A DNA stretch of 62,604 bases. Origin: J038 sp034437535. Lineage in GTDB: Bacteria > Chloroflexota > Anaerolineae > Aggregatilineales > Phototrophicaceae. The notes beneath the pieces were generated by a model. That model had not been told where the DNA came from. It ran no database searches and worked only from the letters and a program-made list of their open reading frames with translations. The DNA is taken from positions 1 through 62,604 of the forward strand of contig DAOTTZ010000025.1 in the NCBI GenBank assembly GCA_034437535.1. Reading direction: 5' to 3'. The translations under genes were made by a program, and so were the position numbers. Position 1 is the stretch's first letter, and each line of letters starts with the position of its first letter. This document shows, in pieces, positions 34,918 through 44,150 of this stretch.

Positions 34918-36279
34918 ATGGGGTTCACTGCGGAGGCTGACGCCATCAGCTATGTGTTTGAATCGCTGGCACAGAGCGACTGGCGCGGGCGTGGCCTGGA
35001 CGAAACCACCCGCGACCTGGCCCCGACTCGTGCGCTCCTGGCGCGGCTGGGCCTGCCCGCCCGCCCGCGTGAATACGCCGTCGTCACCGGGAGCAAGGGC
35101 AAAGGCTCGGTGACGGCCATCACCGCGAAGTTGTTGCAGTCGCTCGGCCACCGCACCGGCATGATTACCAGTCCGCACCTCACCACCTACCGCCAGCGAT
35201 TCCGCATCAACGGGCGGATGATGACAGAAGCCGATTTAGTACGGCTCATCAATACCATGCGCCCGGCCATCGACGCGGTGACCGCCGGATTAAAGCCGGG
35301 GAGTTACCTCAGCCCGCAGGGGATCTTCCTGGCGGTGGCCTTGCGTTGGTTCGATGAACAGGCGGTCGATACAGCCGTGATCGAAGTCGGGCGCGGCGGG
35401 CGTTTTGACGATAACGCACTGGTGCCGAACAAGTTATCGCTCTTTACACCCATTCTGCTGGAACACACGCGCTATCTCGGCCCGACGGTCGAGCGCATCG
35501 CATGGCACAAGGCCGGCATCATCAAGCCGAATAGCTTTGCCTACAGTCTGCCGCAGACTCCCGGCGTGCTGGATGTACTCCAGGCGGAAGCCGACACGCA
35601 GGACGCCGCCTTTAGCTGGTTGCTCCCGCTGGATCATGGGCATTGGGTGGAAGATCTGCCTGACGGCCAGCGCGTCGATTTCGGTCGGTATGGCACGGTT
35701 GATCTGCCGCTGATGGGCCGGTACGAGATCGCCAATGCGTCGTTGGCGATCTGGGGCGCGGGGAACATCCACGCCCGCTTGCAGAGCGACATCCGGCACG
35801 GCCAGCCGGAGTATGTCGAGCGGATTCGGGATGGTCTGGCGCGGGTGACGTGGCCGGGGCGGGCGCAACGGCTCCGGTCTGCGCCGGCGGTCTACGTGGA
35901 TGGGGCCATCAACCCGCAATCTGCCGAGTCCTTTATCGCCAGCCTGCAAGACCGCCTGACCGCGCCAGTGGTCACGGTGCTGGCCGTGCCGACCGACCGG
36001 GATTATCCGGCGGTATACGCTCGTTTCGCGCCGGTCAGCCACGCGCTCATCTTGACCACGACCGACCGCAACGTAACCATCACCTTCCCAGATGCGGCGA
36101 CGGCTACCCGTACCGCCAGCGCGTATCATGCCAATGTGACCTGGGCGGATTCGGTGGGGGCGGCGCATTCTGCGGCGGTGGAGCAGGCCGGGCCAGCGGG
36201 TACGGTGTTGATGGTGCTGGCGCAACCGGCCATCGGTGATCTGATGGCTCATTATGGGCTGGATTTCGAGCAGATTTAG
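34918..36279 (+). CDS. folC: Folylpolyglutamate / dihydrofolate synthase (Mur ligase family)
   Basis: About 453 residues of the Mur ligase family. The ATP-binding loop is VTGSKGKGSVTAIT, followed by TSPHLTTYRQRFRIN. LEHTRYLGPTVERIAWHKAG marks the folate-ligase branch. The C-terminal domain has VDGAINPQSA, where most FolC proteins have DGAHNP, so the usual His is Ile here. The enzyme adds glutamate to dihydropteroate or folates. GTG at 34903, which overlaps hom by 10 bases, is an alternative start; neither has a clear Shine-Dalgarno. Confidence 0.9.
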   Translation: MGFTAEADAISYVFESLAQSDWRGRGLDETTRDLAPTRALLARLGLPARPREYAVVTGSKGKGSVTAITAKLLQSLGHRTGMITSPHLTTYRQRFRINGRMMTEADLVRLINTMRPAIDAVTAGLKPGSYLSPQGIFLAVALRWFDEQAVDTAVIEVGRGGRFDDNALVPNKLSLFTPILLEHTRYLGPTVERIAWHKAGIIKPNSFAYSLPQTPGVLDVLQAEADTQDAAFSWLLPLDHGHWVEDLPDGQRVDFGRYGTVDLPLMGRYEIANASLAIWGAGNIHARLQSDIRHGQPEYVERIRDGLARVTWPGRAQRLRSAPAVYVDGAINPQSAESFIASLQDRLTAPVVTVLAVPTDRDYPAVYARFAPVSHALILTTTDRNVTITFPDAATATRTASAYHANVTWADSVGAAHSAAVEQAGPAGTVLMVLAQPAIGDLMAHYGLDFEQI

Positions 36280-36854
36280 CGGGCGGCCAGCACCTCGACC
36301 ACCTCCCGCAATAAGCCTTGCATAAAGCCCTGCGCCGGGCAGGCTAACGCGCCGTCCAGCACCTCGACTGGCTCCCCTGCTGGTGGGCTGACTCGTAAGC
36401 CGATCCGCCCGTACAGGTTGTTGAGGATCTGCACATGGAAGACTTGCCCGGCGTGTTCGTAAACGTGAACTTGCGTGCTGAGGCGGACTGAATCCGCCAG
36501 CCACCCGGCATAGACCGTCTCAAAATCGGCGGGGCCGGGTTGATAGCACCAGCGGCGGAGCATGTCATCGAAGCCGTTAACCGCGAAGTCGATCTCGGTT
36601 TCGCGCAACCCGATACTGTCGTTTACCGCTAGCAGGGCCGCCCGGAAGACCGGCGTCAGCGCGTTGATGGCATCTAGCCGGTTGGCCGGGCCGGATTCTG
36701 CGGCGTGTATTACCTGCGCCCGGATCTGCTTTAGCTCGGTGCTGGCAGTGTCGATGCGGGCCAGCCCGGTGAAGTCCTTCGGCTCGAATAGGGCGACACC
36801 GAACGACTCCGGCAGGTGATGGGCCTGCCGGAACGCCTGGAGCGATTGGCGCAT
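36276..36854 (-). CDS. Unknown protein, third gene of gatB-moxR run
   Basis: A 192-residue protein that I do not recognise. The first half is helical and charged (about 10-100), with no membrane segments and no Cys pair; the second half has short strands (TQVHVYEHAGQVFHVQILNN). It starts 5 bases after the moxR stop, so it is almost certainly cotranscribed with moxR. Genes just after moxR often encode DUF58 or VWA proteins, but this does not look like either. Its stop overlaps that of folC by four bases. Confidence 0.6.
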   Translation of the reverse strand: MRQSLQAFRQAHHLPESFGVALFEPKDFTGLARIDTASTELKQIRAQVIHAAESGPANRLDAINALTPVFRAALLAVNDSIGLRETEIDFAVNGFDDMLRRWCYQPGPADFETVYAGWLADSVRLSTQVHVYEHAGQVFHVQILNNLYGRIGLRVSPPAGEPVEVLDGALACPAQGFMQGLLREVVEVLAAR

Positions 36855-36859
36855 CGCGG

Positions 36860-37837
36860 TTATGCCGTCACCTTCTGCACCGTCTGGAGTAGATCACGCA
36901 CGATGTCATCCGGGCGGATGCCTTCCGCCAGTCCTTCGAAGTTGAGCAGAAGCCGGTGTCTCAGGGCGGAATTGGCGACGGCTTCGATGTCTTCGAAGGC
37001 GACGTTAAAGCGGCCTTCCAGCAGGGCGTTGATCTTCGCGCCCAGAATGAGGGCCTGCGCCCCGCGTGGCGACGAGCCGTATTGCACATACCGCTTGACC
37101 GTCTCCGGCGCGGTCGGGTTTTCCGGGTGAGAGGCGACCACCAGTTCGGCCACGTAACGGTTGACGTGGGATGCGAGCGGCGTGGTCAGCGCGAGATCCC
37201 GCATGGCGACGACCTGTTCCCCGTCGGCCACCTTTTGCGCCATTGGTGTCTCGGCCCCGGTGGTGCGCTCGATGATGGTCACCAGGTCATCGGTGCTGGG
37301 GAATTCCACGTTGATCTTGAACATGAAGCGGTCGAGTTGGGCTTCTGGCAGGGGATAAGTGCCCTCTTGCTCGACCGGGTTCTGAGTCGCCAGCACGAAG
37401 AACGGTTTCGCCATCGGGTAGACCTGCCCGCTGACTGTGACTGTCTTTTCCTGCATGGCTTCCAGCAGGGCGGATTGCGTCTTGGGGGTGGCGCGGTTGA
37501 TCTCATCGGCCAGAACCAGATTGGAGAAGATCGGCCCGGCCTGGAACCGAAACACCTTGCGCCCGTCTTCGGTGTCTTCCATCACGTTCGTCCCGGTGAT
37601 GTCCGACGGCATTAGATCCGGCGTGAACTGAATGCGGCTAAATTCCAACGAGAGGGCATCGGCCAGGGTGCGAATGAGTTGCGTCTTGCCCAGGCCGGGC
37701 ACGCCTTCCAGCAGGGCATGACGCCCGGCCAGCACACAGATGAGGACATCGCGCACCACCGCTTGCTGGCCGACGATGACCTTGGCGATTTCGGCCTCGA
37801 TGGTCTGGGCGATCTGGCTAAATTCTTCGATTTGCAT
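36860..37837 (-). CDS. MoxR-family AAA+ ATPase
   Basis: A 325-residue AAA+ ATPase. Walker A is GVPGLGKTQLIRTLAD and Walker B is LVLADEINRA, with the sensor and arginine residues in the usual order. MoxR ATPases act as chaperones for maturation of enzymes or complexes, usually with VWA-domain partners. AAAGG is six bases before the ATG. It lies 37 bases after gatB and is followed after 5 bases by the unknown gene at 36276. No DUF58 or VWA gene is adjacent. Confidence 0.92.
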   Translation of the reverse strand: MQIEEFSQIAQTIEAEIAKVIVGQQAVVRDVLICVLAGRHALLEGVPGLGKTQLIRTLADALSLEFSRIQFTPDLMPSDITGTNVMEDTEDGRKVFRFQAGPIFSNLVLADEINRATPKTQSALLEAMQEKTVTVSGQVYPMAKPFFVLATQNPVEQEGTYPLPEAQLDRFMFKINVEFPSTDDLVTIIERTTGAETPMAQKVADGEQVVAMRDLALTTPLASHVNRYVAELVVASHPENPTAPETVKRYVQYGSSPRGAQALILGAKINALLEGRFNVAFEDIEAVANSALRHRLLLNFEGLAEGIRPDDIVRDLLQTVQKVTA

Positions 37838-37874
37838 AACGATCCTTTCTCAACAAAGATCTTCGACCGGGTTG

Positions 37875-39320
37875 TTAGCCGTCCAGCTTGGCGCGGAGGA
37901 CGGATTGCACGACTTTGGGGTTGGCTTTGCCCTGGAACGCGCCCATCGCCTTGCCCATCAACGCGCCGAATAACTTCTTTTCGCCGTCTTGGTAGCGTTG
38001 CACCACGTCGGCATTTTCTGCCAGCAGGGTATCGATGCGTGATGCGATGGCGGCTTCATCGCTGACCTGGGTTAGCCCTTCGCGCTCCATGATGGCGGCG
38101 GGGTCATCGCCGGTCTCGTACATCGTCGCCAGCACTTGTTCGGCACTGCCTTTGTTCAGCTTATCGGCATCCACCAGCTTGACCAGGGCCGCCATTTGCC
38201 CCGGCTGGATTTTGATCTTGTCGATGTCTTCCCGCGAGACACTTTCTTTATTGAAGATGCTGAACAGCGAGACCAGGATCCAGTTAGCGGCGGATTTAGG
38301 GTCGGCACCTGTCGCCAGCACCGCCTCGTAATAATCCGCGATGGCCTTTTCCCCGACCAGTTGGCGGGCGTCGTATTCGCTCAGGCCCAGGTCGTCCATC
38401 AAGCGGGCTTTCTTCGCGTCCGGCAGTTCGGGCAATTTTGCGCGGACGGCTTCCACCTCGGCGTCGGTATAGCGCACGATGGGCAGGTCGGGGTCGGGGA
38501 AATAGCGGTATTCGTCCGGGCGTTCTTTATAGCGTTGGATGATGATCTTACCCGCCGCTTCGTCCCAGCCTAGCGTGGCCTGCTTGACGGTCTCGCCGCT
38601 TTCGTAGAGCTTGCGCTGGCGTCTTACCTCTGCGTCGATGGCCCGTACCATACTGCGGATGCTGTTCAGATTTTTGATCTCGGTGCGGGTGCGGAACTCG
38701 GTGTCGTCGGGGTGCATCAGGCTGACGTTGGCCTCAAAGCGAAGCACGCCCTTTGACATATCGCCATGATTTACGCCCAGGTAGCGCAAGATCGCCCGGA
38801 GCTTGCGGGCGTAGGCTTCGGCCTCGGCACTGTTGCGGATGTCCGGCTCGGAGACGATCTCCAGCAGGGGGACGCCAGCGCGGTTGTAATCCACCAGACT
38901 GCCGGTGCCGATGTGCGTCAGCTTGCCGGTGTCTTCTTCCATGTGGGCGCGGGTGATGCCAATGCGCTTGGTCGTGCCGTCGTCCAGTTCGATGTCCATG
39001 TGACCATCGACCGCCAGCGGGTGGGCATACTGGCTGATCTGGTAGCCTTTGGGCAGGTCGGGGTAAAAGTAACTCTTTCGGGCAAATTGGCTAAAGGGCG
39101 GGATGGTGCAATTGAGGGCCAAGCCGACCATCATGCCATATTCCATCGCCAGTTCGTTGACCACTGGCAGGGTGCCCGGCAAGCCGAGCGAAAGCGGATC
39201 AACGGCGGTGTTGGCCGACGACGTGACGCTATCTACCACCGGGCAGGCACTGAACATTTTACTGCCGGTGAGCATCTCCGCGTGGACTTCCAGCCCGATG
39301 ATTGTGATCCAATCCGTCAT
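37875..39320 (-). CDS. gatB: Aspartyl/glutamyl-tRNA amidotransferase subunit B
   Basis: About 481 residues from the ATG at 39320, with AAGGAA nine bases upstream. IGLEVHAEMLTGSKMFSAC opens the GatB catalytic domain, and the YQISQYAHPLAVDG and SLVDYNRAGVPLLEIVSEPD segments are diagnostic. It transamidates Glu-tRNA-Gln or Asp-tRNA-Asn with GatA and GatC. The C-terminal YqeY-like helical domain is present. gatA and gatC are not in the window. A TGGTACAAT promoter lies 38 bases upstream. Confidence 0.95.
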   Translation of the reverse strand: MTDWITIIGLEVHAEMLTGSKMFSACPVVDSVTSSANTAVDPLSLGLPGTLPVVNELAMEYGMMVGLALNCTIPPFSQFARKSYFYPDLPKGYQISQYAHPLAVDGHMDIELDDGTTKRIGITRAHMEEDTGKLTHIGTGSLVDYNRAGVPLLEIVSEPDIRNSAEAEAYARKLRAILRYLGVNHGDMSKGVLRFEANVSLMHPDDTEFRTRTEIKNLNSIRSMVRAIDAEVRRQRKLYESGETVKQATLGWDEAAGKIIIQRYKERPDEYRYFPDPDLPIVRYTDAEVEAVRAKLPELPDAKKARLMDDLGLSEYDARQLVGEKAIADYYEAVLATGADPKSAANWILVSLFSIFNKESVSREDIDKIKIQPGQMAALVKLVDADKLNKGSAEQVLATMYETGDDPAAIMEREGLTQVSDEAAIASRIDTLLAENADVVQRYQDGEKKLFGALMGKAMGAFQGKANPKVVQSVLRAKLDG

Positions 39321-39358
39321 GCGCGATTTCCTTTTATAGCTTGTGCTGTTTGCCCGCG

Positions 39359-39367
39359 ATTGTACCA
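39359..39367 (-). promoter_or_regulatory. Extended -10 (TGGTACAAT) of gatB
   Basis: TGGTACAAT on the minus strand lies 38 bases before the gatB ATG at 39320, identical to the element before trpS. It supports the choice of the shorter gatB start. Confidence 0.6.
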
Positions 39368-39406
39368 CAGGCAGACCGTCTGGCCTGCCTGATTAGCGTG
39401 ATTCGA

Positions 39407-41185
39407 TCAGCCGCCGGGTGGTACTGCCGGGAGCGGGGTCGCGGTGATGTTTGGCACTGCCGCACCGGGCAGTTCGGGCGCGGCAGGCCGCGAGTCGCTG
39501 GCTTCTTGCGTCACGGCTTCACTGCCGCCATCATCTGCGCCCGGGCCGAGTGCGTTCGGATCCAGCGCGTTAGAACCACTGCCGGTACCGGGTTGGGTTT
39601 GCGGGGCGATGCCCCCGGCCAGATTCGCGCTTTCATCTGCCGCACAGCGGAAGCCCCGCGCCAGCGAGACATCGGTCGGCTGGTCGTGGCGGCGATGCAC
39701 CGCACGGGCGAAGAACGGCGGCAGATCCCATGATCCACCCCGGATCACGCGGTCGGTACCAGTGGGGGATCCGGTCGGGTCCAGCACCGGGCTACCTTGC
39801 GCAGACACGCGATTGTATTCGTCCGCGAAGTACCAGTCAAATACCCATTCTTCCACGTTGCCCGCCAGATCATAAATCGTGAATGGGCTGAGGTTGCCGG
39901 GGTTACTGCCAGTTTCATACGGTGCGAGCAGGCGTTGCGGTTCGCTGGTACGGGCGAAGTTGAAGTTCCAGGTATTGCCCCAGGGGTAGATGTTGCCAGC
40001 AGAACCCCGCGCCGCGTATTCCCATTCGGCTTCGGTGGGCAGTCGCCGCCCGATGGCCTCACAGTAGGCTTGTGCGCCGAACCACGTCACGCCGACGACG
40101 GGAATATCCTGCTGGAATTCGCCGACGAAGTAATTCTGACTATCGAACTGCACAAAGCTGTTTTCGTTTTCTGCCGTCGTCTCGATGCAAGGGAAGCCAC
40201 TACAGCCGTTGCGGTGGGTGCCCGGTCCCATCCAGTTGAGGAAGGCCATGTATTGGGCATGGGTGACTTCGGTCTGCTCCATGAAGTATTCGTCAAGCTG
40301 AACCGGGAACGACGGCACCGAGTCCTGGCCGTAGCTGACCTGACAATCGGCGTCGTCACGTTCTACGCATTCCTGCACAGCGGCGCGGATCTCGTTGATG
40401 TTGGTGCCCATGGTGAAGGTCGCGCTCTGGATGGGCGACATGGCCGACCGCTGGCTGTACAACTGGTTAAAGCGCGGGTCTTCCGCCGCCAGTGCTTGCA
40501 GGTCGTTGGCTGGTGCGTCGCCGCCGGTCGCCTGGTTGCCCTGGCCGAGGCCCTGGCCCTGTGACTGCCCCTGGTTGCCCAACCCAGCCCCGGCGGAGGG
40601 TGTGGCGGTGCGTGGGCGGTTCGGGTCTAGCGTGGGGGTGGGGGAGGGAACGATGGGTTGCCCTTCGCCGATGCCGCTGAGGTCTTCGGCTTCTGTCGGG
40701 TCAGCCTGTACGGGCGGGCTTTGTGCTTCCAGGGTTTGGGCGACTCGCGTCTCAATGGCGGCTTCCATATCGCCGCTACCGCCAGCTTCTGCGGGTGGGG
40801 CCGGCATCTCCGGCGTGTTGGTGGCCGGTGGGGCCTGGGCGACGACGGTATTCGGTGGGATCATCTCGTCGGTCGTCTCTGGCACGTCCACCGGGGCCGG
40901 GTTGGTCAGCGCGAATTCTGCGATGGCGGCATCGACGGTGCCCTGCACGTTGACGGTCGGTTGGGCCGGTACGCCAGTCGTCGCTGGTACAGCGGCAATC
41001 TCTTGCGGTTCGGGGTCATCCCCGCTGTTGAGTTCCAATACACCGAGTGTCAAAAATAGTAACACGAAAACAGCGGCACAGCCGAAGCCAAACGTCGCGC
41101 CGATGATGGTCCATTGCCAGGCGGCACCACCGCCGCCGCCGCCACGTCTGCCGCCTACTGTTCCATATGATGAAGGTCTGGTCAT
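39407..41185 (-). CDS. FGE/SUMF1-like domain protein with membrane anchor and long linker
   Basis: About 592 residues from the ATG at 41185. A Gly-rich start is followed by a hydrophobic segment (about 24-50), then about 220 residues of Pro/Thr/Ala/Gln linker, then an FGE-sulfatase domain (about 290-540: SATFTMG, QTEVTHAQYMAFLNW, RRLPTEAEWEYAARG, YPWGNTW, LAGNVEEWVFDWY, IRGGSW, RGFRCA). The active-site Cys pair of true formylglycine-generating enzymes (C-x4-C before GFRCA) is missing, so it is probably non-catalytic and used for binding. The protein is likely outside the cell membrane. Confidence 0.85.
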   Translation of the reverse strand: MTRPSSYGTVGGRRGGGGGGAAWQWTIIGATFGFGCAAVFVLLFLTLGVLELNSGDDPEPQEIAAVPATTGVPAQPTVNVQGTVDAAIAEFALTNPAPVDVPETTDEMIPPNTVVAQAPPATNTPEMPAPPAEAGGSGDMEAAIETRVAQTLEAQSPPVQADPTEAEDLSGIGEGQPIVPSPTPTLDPNRPRTATPSAGAGLGNQGQSQGQGLGQGNQATGGDAPANDLQALAAEDPRFNQLYSQRSAMSPIQSATFTMGTNINEIRAAVQECVERDDADCQVSYGQDSVPSFPVQLDEYFMEQTEVTHAQYMAFLNWMGPGTHRNGCSGFPCIETTAENENSFVQFDSQNYFVGEFQQDIPVVGVTWFGAQAYCEAIGRRLPTEAEWEYAARGSAGNIYPWGNTWNFNFARTSEPQRLLAPYETGSNPGNLSPFTIYDLAGNVEEWVFDWYFADEYNRVSAQGSPVLDPTGSPTGTDRVIRGGSWDLPPFFARAVHRRHDQPTDVSLARGFRCAADESANLAGGIAPQTQPGTGSGSNALDPNALGPGADDGGSEAVTQEASDSRPAAPELPGAAVPNITATPLPAVPPGG

Positions 41186-41213
41186 AATAGCTTTATCTCC
41201 CTTAAACAAGGTT

Positions 41214-41227
41214 GATGCGTTCGCATC
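41214..41227. promoter_or_regulatory. 14-base perfect palindrome before the FGE-like gene
   Basis: GATGCG-TT-CGCATC is a perfect 14-base palindrome 28 bases before the FGE-like start at 41185. It may be an operator, but palindromes of this size arise by chance at low rate. Confidence 0.25.
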
Positions 41228-41425
41228 GGTTACAGTTCTAATGGAAAAGTGACCGCCTGTAAACCCAAAACGCCGCGCCGCAGGGCAAACGTATTCCATT
41301 TTTAGTCATTTTTTTGTACAATATACCTTGCTCGACTCTGTTATCAAAAAATTCACTCTTGAGGCAGAAGCCCCCGCGCCGTTTCGATGTGGGGAAACGA
41401 TCACCCATAGGCAACAGGCATCCCG

Positions 41426-42424
41426 ATGGCTCATGCGATACAGCCTAAAACAGCCGGTCAAACCTCAGACGGCATCCGCCCGGTTAACCTGCGTACTGAC
41501 CTGGCCCCGCTGGCCGATCTGATTGAGTTATGCTTTGCAGATACGATGGATACCAGTGGACGGGCCGCCCTGCGAGAGATGCGAACCCTCAGCAAGTTAG
41601 GCCCCGGCCTGGGTATCATCAGCCGGTTGAACGATATGGCCCTGGGCATCGGCCTGGGGTATGTCTACGTGGAAGACGACCAATTATTAGGTAACGTGTC
41701 GATTTACCCTGCCAACTGGCCCAAGTCCTTCGGCCCGACGTATATCATCGCCAATGTCGCCACCCACCCGGCCCATCGTGGGCGCGGCATCGCCCGCCGC
41801 TTGATGCAGGTCTCATTAGCCAACATCCAGCAGAAGGGCGGCCAACGGGCCATCCTCCAGGTTGATCAGGACAATGACCACGCCCGGTCTCTTTACCAAT
41901 CTTTAGGCTTTGTGACTGAGCGTATATTCATCAACTGGCGGCGGGCCAGTTCCAGCCGGGTGCCGGAGCCACCGAGCATTAATCGTTACATCCGCCGCCG
42001 CCGCCGCAGTGAATGGCGCGACGAGTTCACATTGGCTCAGCAAGTGCGCCCGCAAGCCCAGGGCGGCCTGGGGTGGCTGAGGCCCCTGCATCCGTCGCAG
42101 TTCAAACGCGGCTTCTGGCAGACGATCAATGACATGCTGAATCTGCGCGGGGTAGAGCGTCTGGTCGCGGTGAACAACGACGAACTTGAGGCGGCCATCT
42201 GGGTAGAGACTGCCTTTGCCAATAACACCCGCCTCACCGTGCTGACTCAACCCCAGGCACGCGGTACGGTGGATGACTTCCTGCTGAATAACGTCGTGCG
42301 CCGCTTCGGGCGGTCGGTGTTAACCTGTGAACATCCGGCGGATGATGTGGTGATGAGTGGCGTATTGACGCGCTATCGCTTCATGCGGCAACGCACCGTC
42401 GTGCATATGCGCTGGGATGCTTAG
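41426..42424 (+). CDS. GNAT-family N-acetyltransferase
   Basis: A 332-residue protein. Residues 20-175 form a GNAT domain: the acetyl-CoA-binding loop is VATHPAHRGRGIARRLM, and the following ARSLYQSLGF is motif B. The C-terminal 150 residues form a second, weaker domain that could be a degenerate GNAT-like fold. The acceptor molecule cannot be predicted. It has no good Shine-Dalgarno. The stop overlaps that of the convergent DUF1801 gene by four bases. Confidence 0.85.
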   Translation: MAHAIQPKTAGQTSDGIRPVNLRTDLAPLADLIELCFADTMDTSGRAALREMRTLSKLGPGLGIISRLNDMALGIGLGYVYVEDDQLLGNVSIYPANWPKSFGPTYIIANVATHPAHRGRGIARRLMQVSLANIQQKGGQRAILQVDQDNDHARSLYQSLGFVTERIFINWRRASSSRVPEPPSINRYIRRRRRSEWRDEFTLAQQVRPQAQGGLGWLRPLHPSQFKRGFWQTINDMLNLRGVERLVAVNNDELEAAIWVETAFANNTRLTVLTQPQARGTVDDFLLNNVVRRFGRSVLTCEHPADDVVMSGVLTRYRFMRQRTVVHMRWDA

Positions 42425-42804
42425 AGCCAGTCTTTCTGCCGGTATAGTTCGACCCCGGCTTGGATCAGGTCTACGAAGGCCTGCTCGATTTCAGTGTCGA
42501 GTTCTCGCTTGACGTGGAAGCAACTTTTCCCTTTGAGCATCTTCGCCACATCCGGCGGCACATCTTCGAGCAGTTCCGGCTCCACATAGACTGGCATCGC
42601 GTAAAAACCGATGTGTTGCTTCTGGATGATGACGTCGAATAGGTTCATCGGTTTGGGCTTGCCCTTGCCAGCAGAGACCGTTTTCTTCGTCGTCACGTTG
42701 AGTTTGCCCTCTTCTTCCGCAATGTCAAAAAATTCGGTCGGGACGTGAGCGTTGACCAATGCCTTTAACTGGTTGTACACCATCAATTGGGTTTCGTCTT
42801 GCAT
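42421..42804 (-). CDS. DUF1801-like small protein
   Basis: About 127 residues from the ATG at 42804 (an AAGGAT lies upstream; the ATG at 42879 would add 25 residues). IQKQHIGFYAMPVYVEPELL and the later GKSCFHVKRELDTEI match the DUF1801 (YdhG-like) fold, a small family of unknown function. It is a soluble, mostly alpha/beta protein. The stop overlaps that of the GNAT gene. Confidence 0.7.
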   Translation of the reverse strand: MQDETQLMVYNQLKALVNAHVPTEFFDIAEEEGKLNVTTKKTVSAGKGKPKPMNLFDVIIQKQHIGFYAMPVYVEPELLEDVPPDVAKMLKGKSCFHVKRELDTEIEQAFVDLIQAGVELYRQKDWL

Positions 42805-42966
42805 CGCATTATCCTTATACTCAATAGATCTCCAATTATAGCGTAGAACATTTATTCTAAAAAGGAAAGTCACATGCAATATAGGTAGAGTATCTATTTC
42901 GGTGGAAATTTGATGAAATATATGTAGGGCACAACAGATTACAAGTCCGCCTGCTGAATTTACTGA

Positions 42967-44097
42967 TTAATCGTCCGGTGTGCTGGCCTGCCGTACCCGG
43001 TCGAACGCCTGCAACGTCAACAGGTTGCGTAACGTACCACCGATGGTTTGTTCTTCCCCGGTGTACGCGCAGAACGCGCCCATCTCATGCCGCAGATGCA
43101 CGCGATCTGGCCCGATGCCAAAATCTGGCAACGGTTGGAGCGCGGCCCACAGGTTAATCACTGGTACGCCGGTCGTCTCGGCCACATCCAGGATGGCGGC
43201 GTTGAGTTCGACCGATTTCTCCCACAGTGAATCCGGCGGGGCCGCCGGGTAATCCGGCAAGACGGTGAACGTTGTCAGGATGGGCACCACGCCCTTATCC
43301 AGCAGATCTTGAATGCCCGCTGTCAGGTTCTCCCGGTAGAGGGTGACCGGCACCTGTTCCAGATCCATCAGGCCGATCATGACGATGGCGGCGGATGGCT
43401 CCAGGATGCGTGTCTCACAATCCAGCGGGGTTTCCCCTGGTTGGCAGATGTCGCCGGGTGCCCAGAATGGATCGAGCAGGCCGGCGGTGTTCAGGCCGTT
43501 CTGCGCGGTGACGTGGGTGCTATCCCAGCTATCATCGAAGCGTTCACGCGGGTTTTCGCTGTAATGCGCGACGGTGACTTGCAAGCCAGCGAAGGGGCCG
43601 TAATCACAACCGCCGTCGCGCATTCCCATCGGGCGCAGGAAGTCGCCGGTGGTGGTGTTGCTATCGCCCACTTTGATGAAAATGCGCGGGTTGTTCCCCA
43701 GCGTGATGCCGTCCGCGTGGATGGCCGCGATGCGTTCCGCGTCGAAGTTGTGCAAGAGGGGCGTCGTCGCCAGTTGTTCCAGTTCCACCTGGATTCCGGC
43801 GGCTTCGGCCCGGTCGATCAAGGCCGGGTCGAGTGTGACGGTTTGTGTGGCGATCACCGGGAGCGCGAACACGTCATCATCACCGCTCAGGACGGCGGTG
43901 GTCGGCACCCACCCGGCGGGGCCACCGGTCACTTCGGCATAAACCCACAGCGCGGCATCGGTGCGCCCGGTCAATGTCAAGGATTCCCCGGCGGGGAGTT
44001 CCGCCACCACCGCCGATTCAACATCCGGCGCGGCATACAGCGTGACCGGCCCCGGCGGGGTGATTACGAACAACAACAACGACAGAATAAAATGCAT
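42967..44097 (-). CDS. Secreted SGNH-like hydrolase with SH3b domain
   Basis: A 376-residue exported protein: a hydrophobic N-terminus (about 1-15), then an SH3b-type domain (about 17-70, VTLYAAPDVESAVVAELPAG and WVYAEVTGGPAGWVPT), then an SGNH-hydrolase-like domain. The block I Gly-Asp-Ser is seen in KVGDSNTTTGDF; the C-terminal PDRVHLRHEMG region holds a likely His of block V. Such enzymes are esterases acting on sugars or lipids. The SH3b domain suggests a cell-wall or surface location. The substrate is unknown. Confidence 0.78.
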   Translation of the reverse strand: MHFILSLLLFVITPPGPVTLYAAPDVESAVVAELPAGESLTLTGRTDAALWVYAEVTGGPAGWVPTTAVLSGDDDVFALPVIATQTVTLDPALIDRAEAAGIQVELEQLATTPLLHNFDAERIAAIHADGITLGNNPRIFIKVGDSNTTTGDFLRPMGMRDGGCDYGPFAGLQVTVAHYSENPRERFDDSWDSTHVTAQNGLNTAGLLDPFWAPGDICQPGETPLDCETRILEPSAAIVMIGLMDLEQVPVTLYRENLTAGIQDLLDKGVVPILTTFTVLPDYPAAPPDSLWEKSVELNAAILDVAETTGVPVINLWAALQPLPDFGIGPDRVHLRHEMGAFCAYTGEEQTIGGTLRNLLTLQAFDRVRQASTPDD

Positions 44098-44150
44098 ACG
44101 TTACGGTCCTCATCAGGTTTTATCATATCAATTGTAGCGACGGCGGGAGA

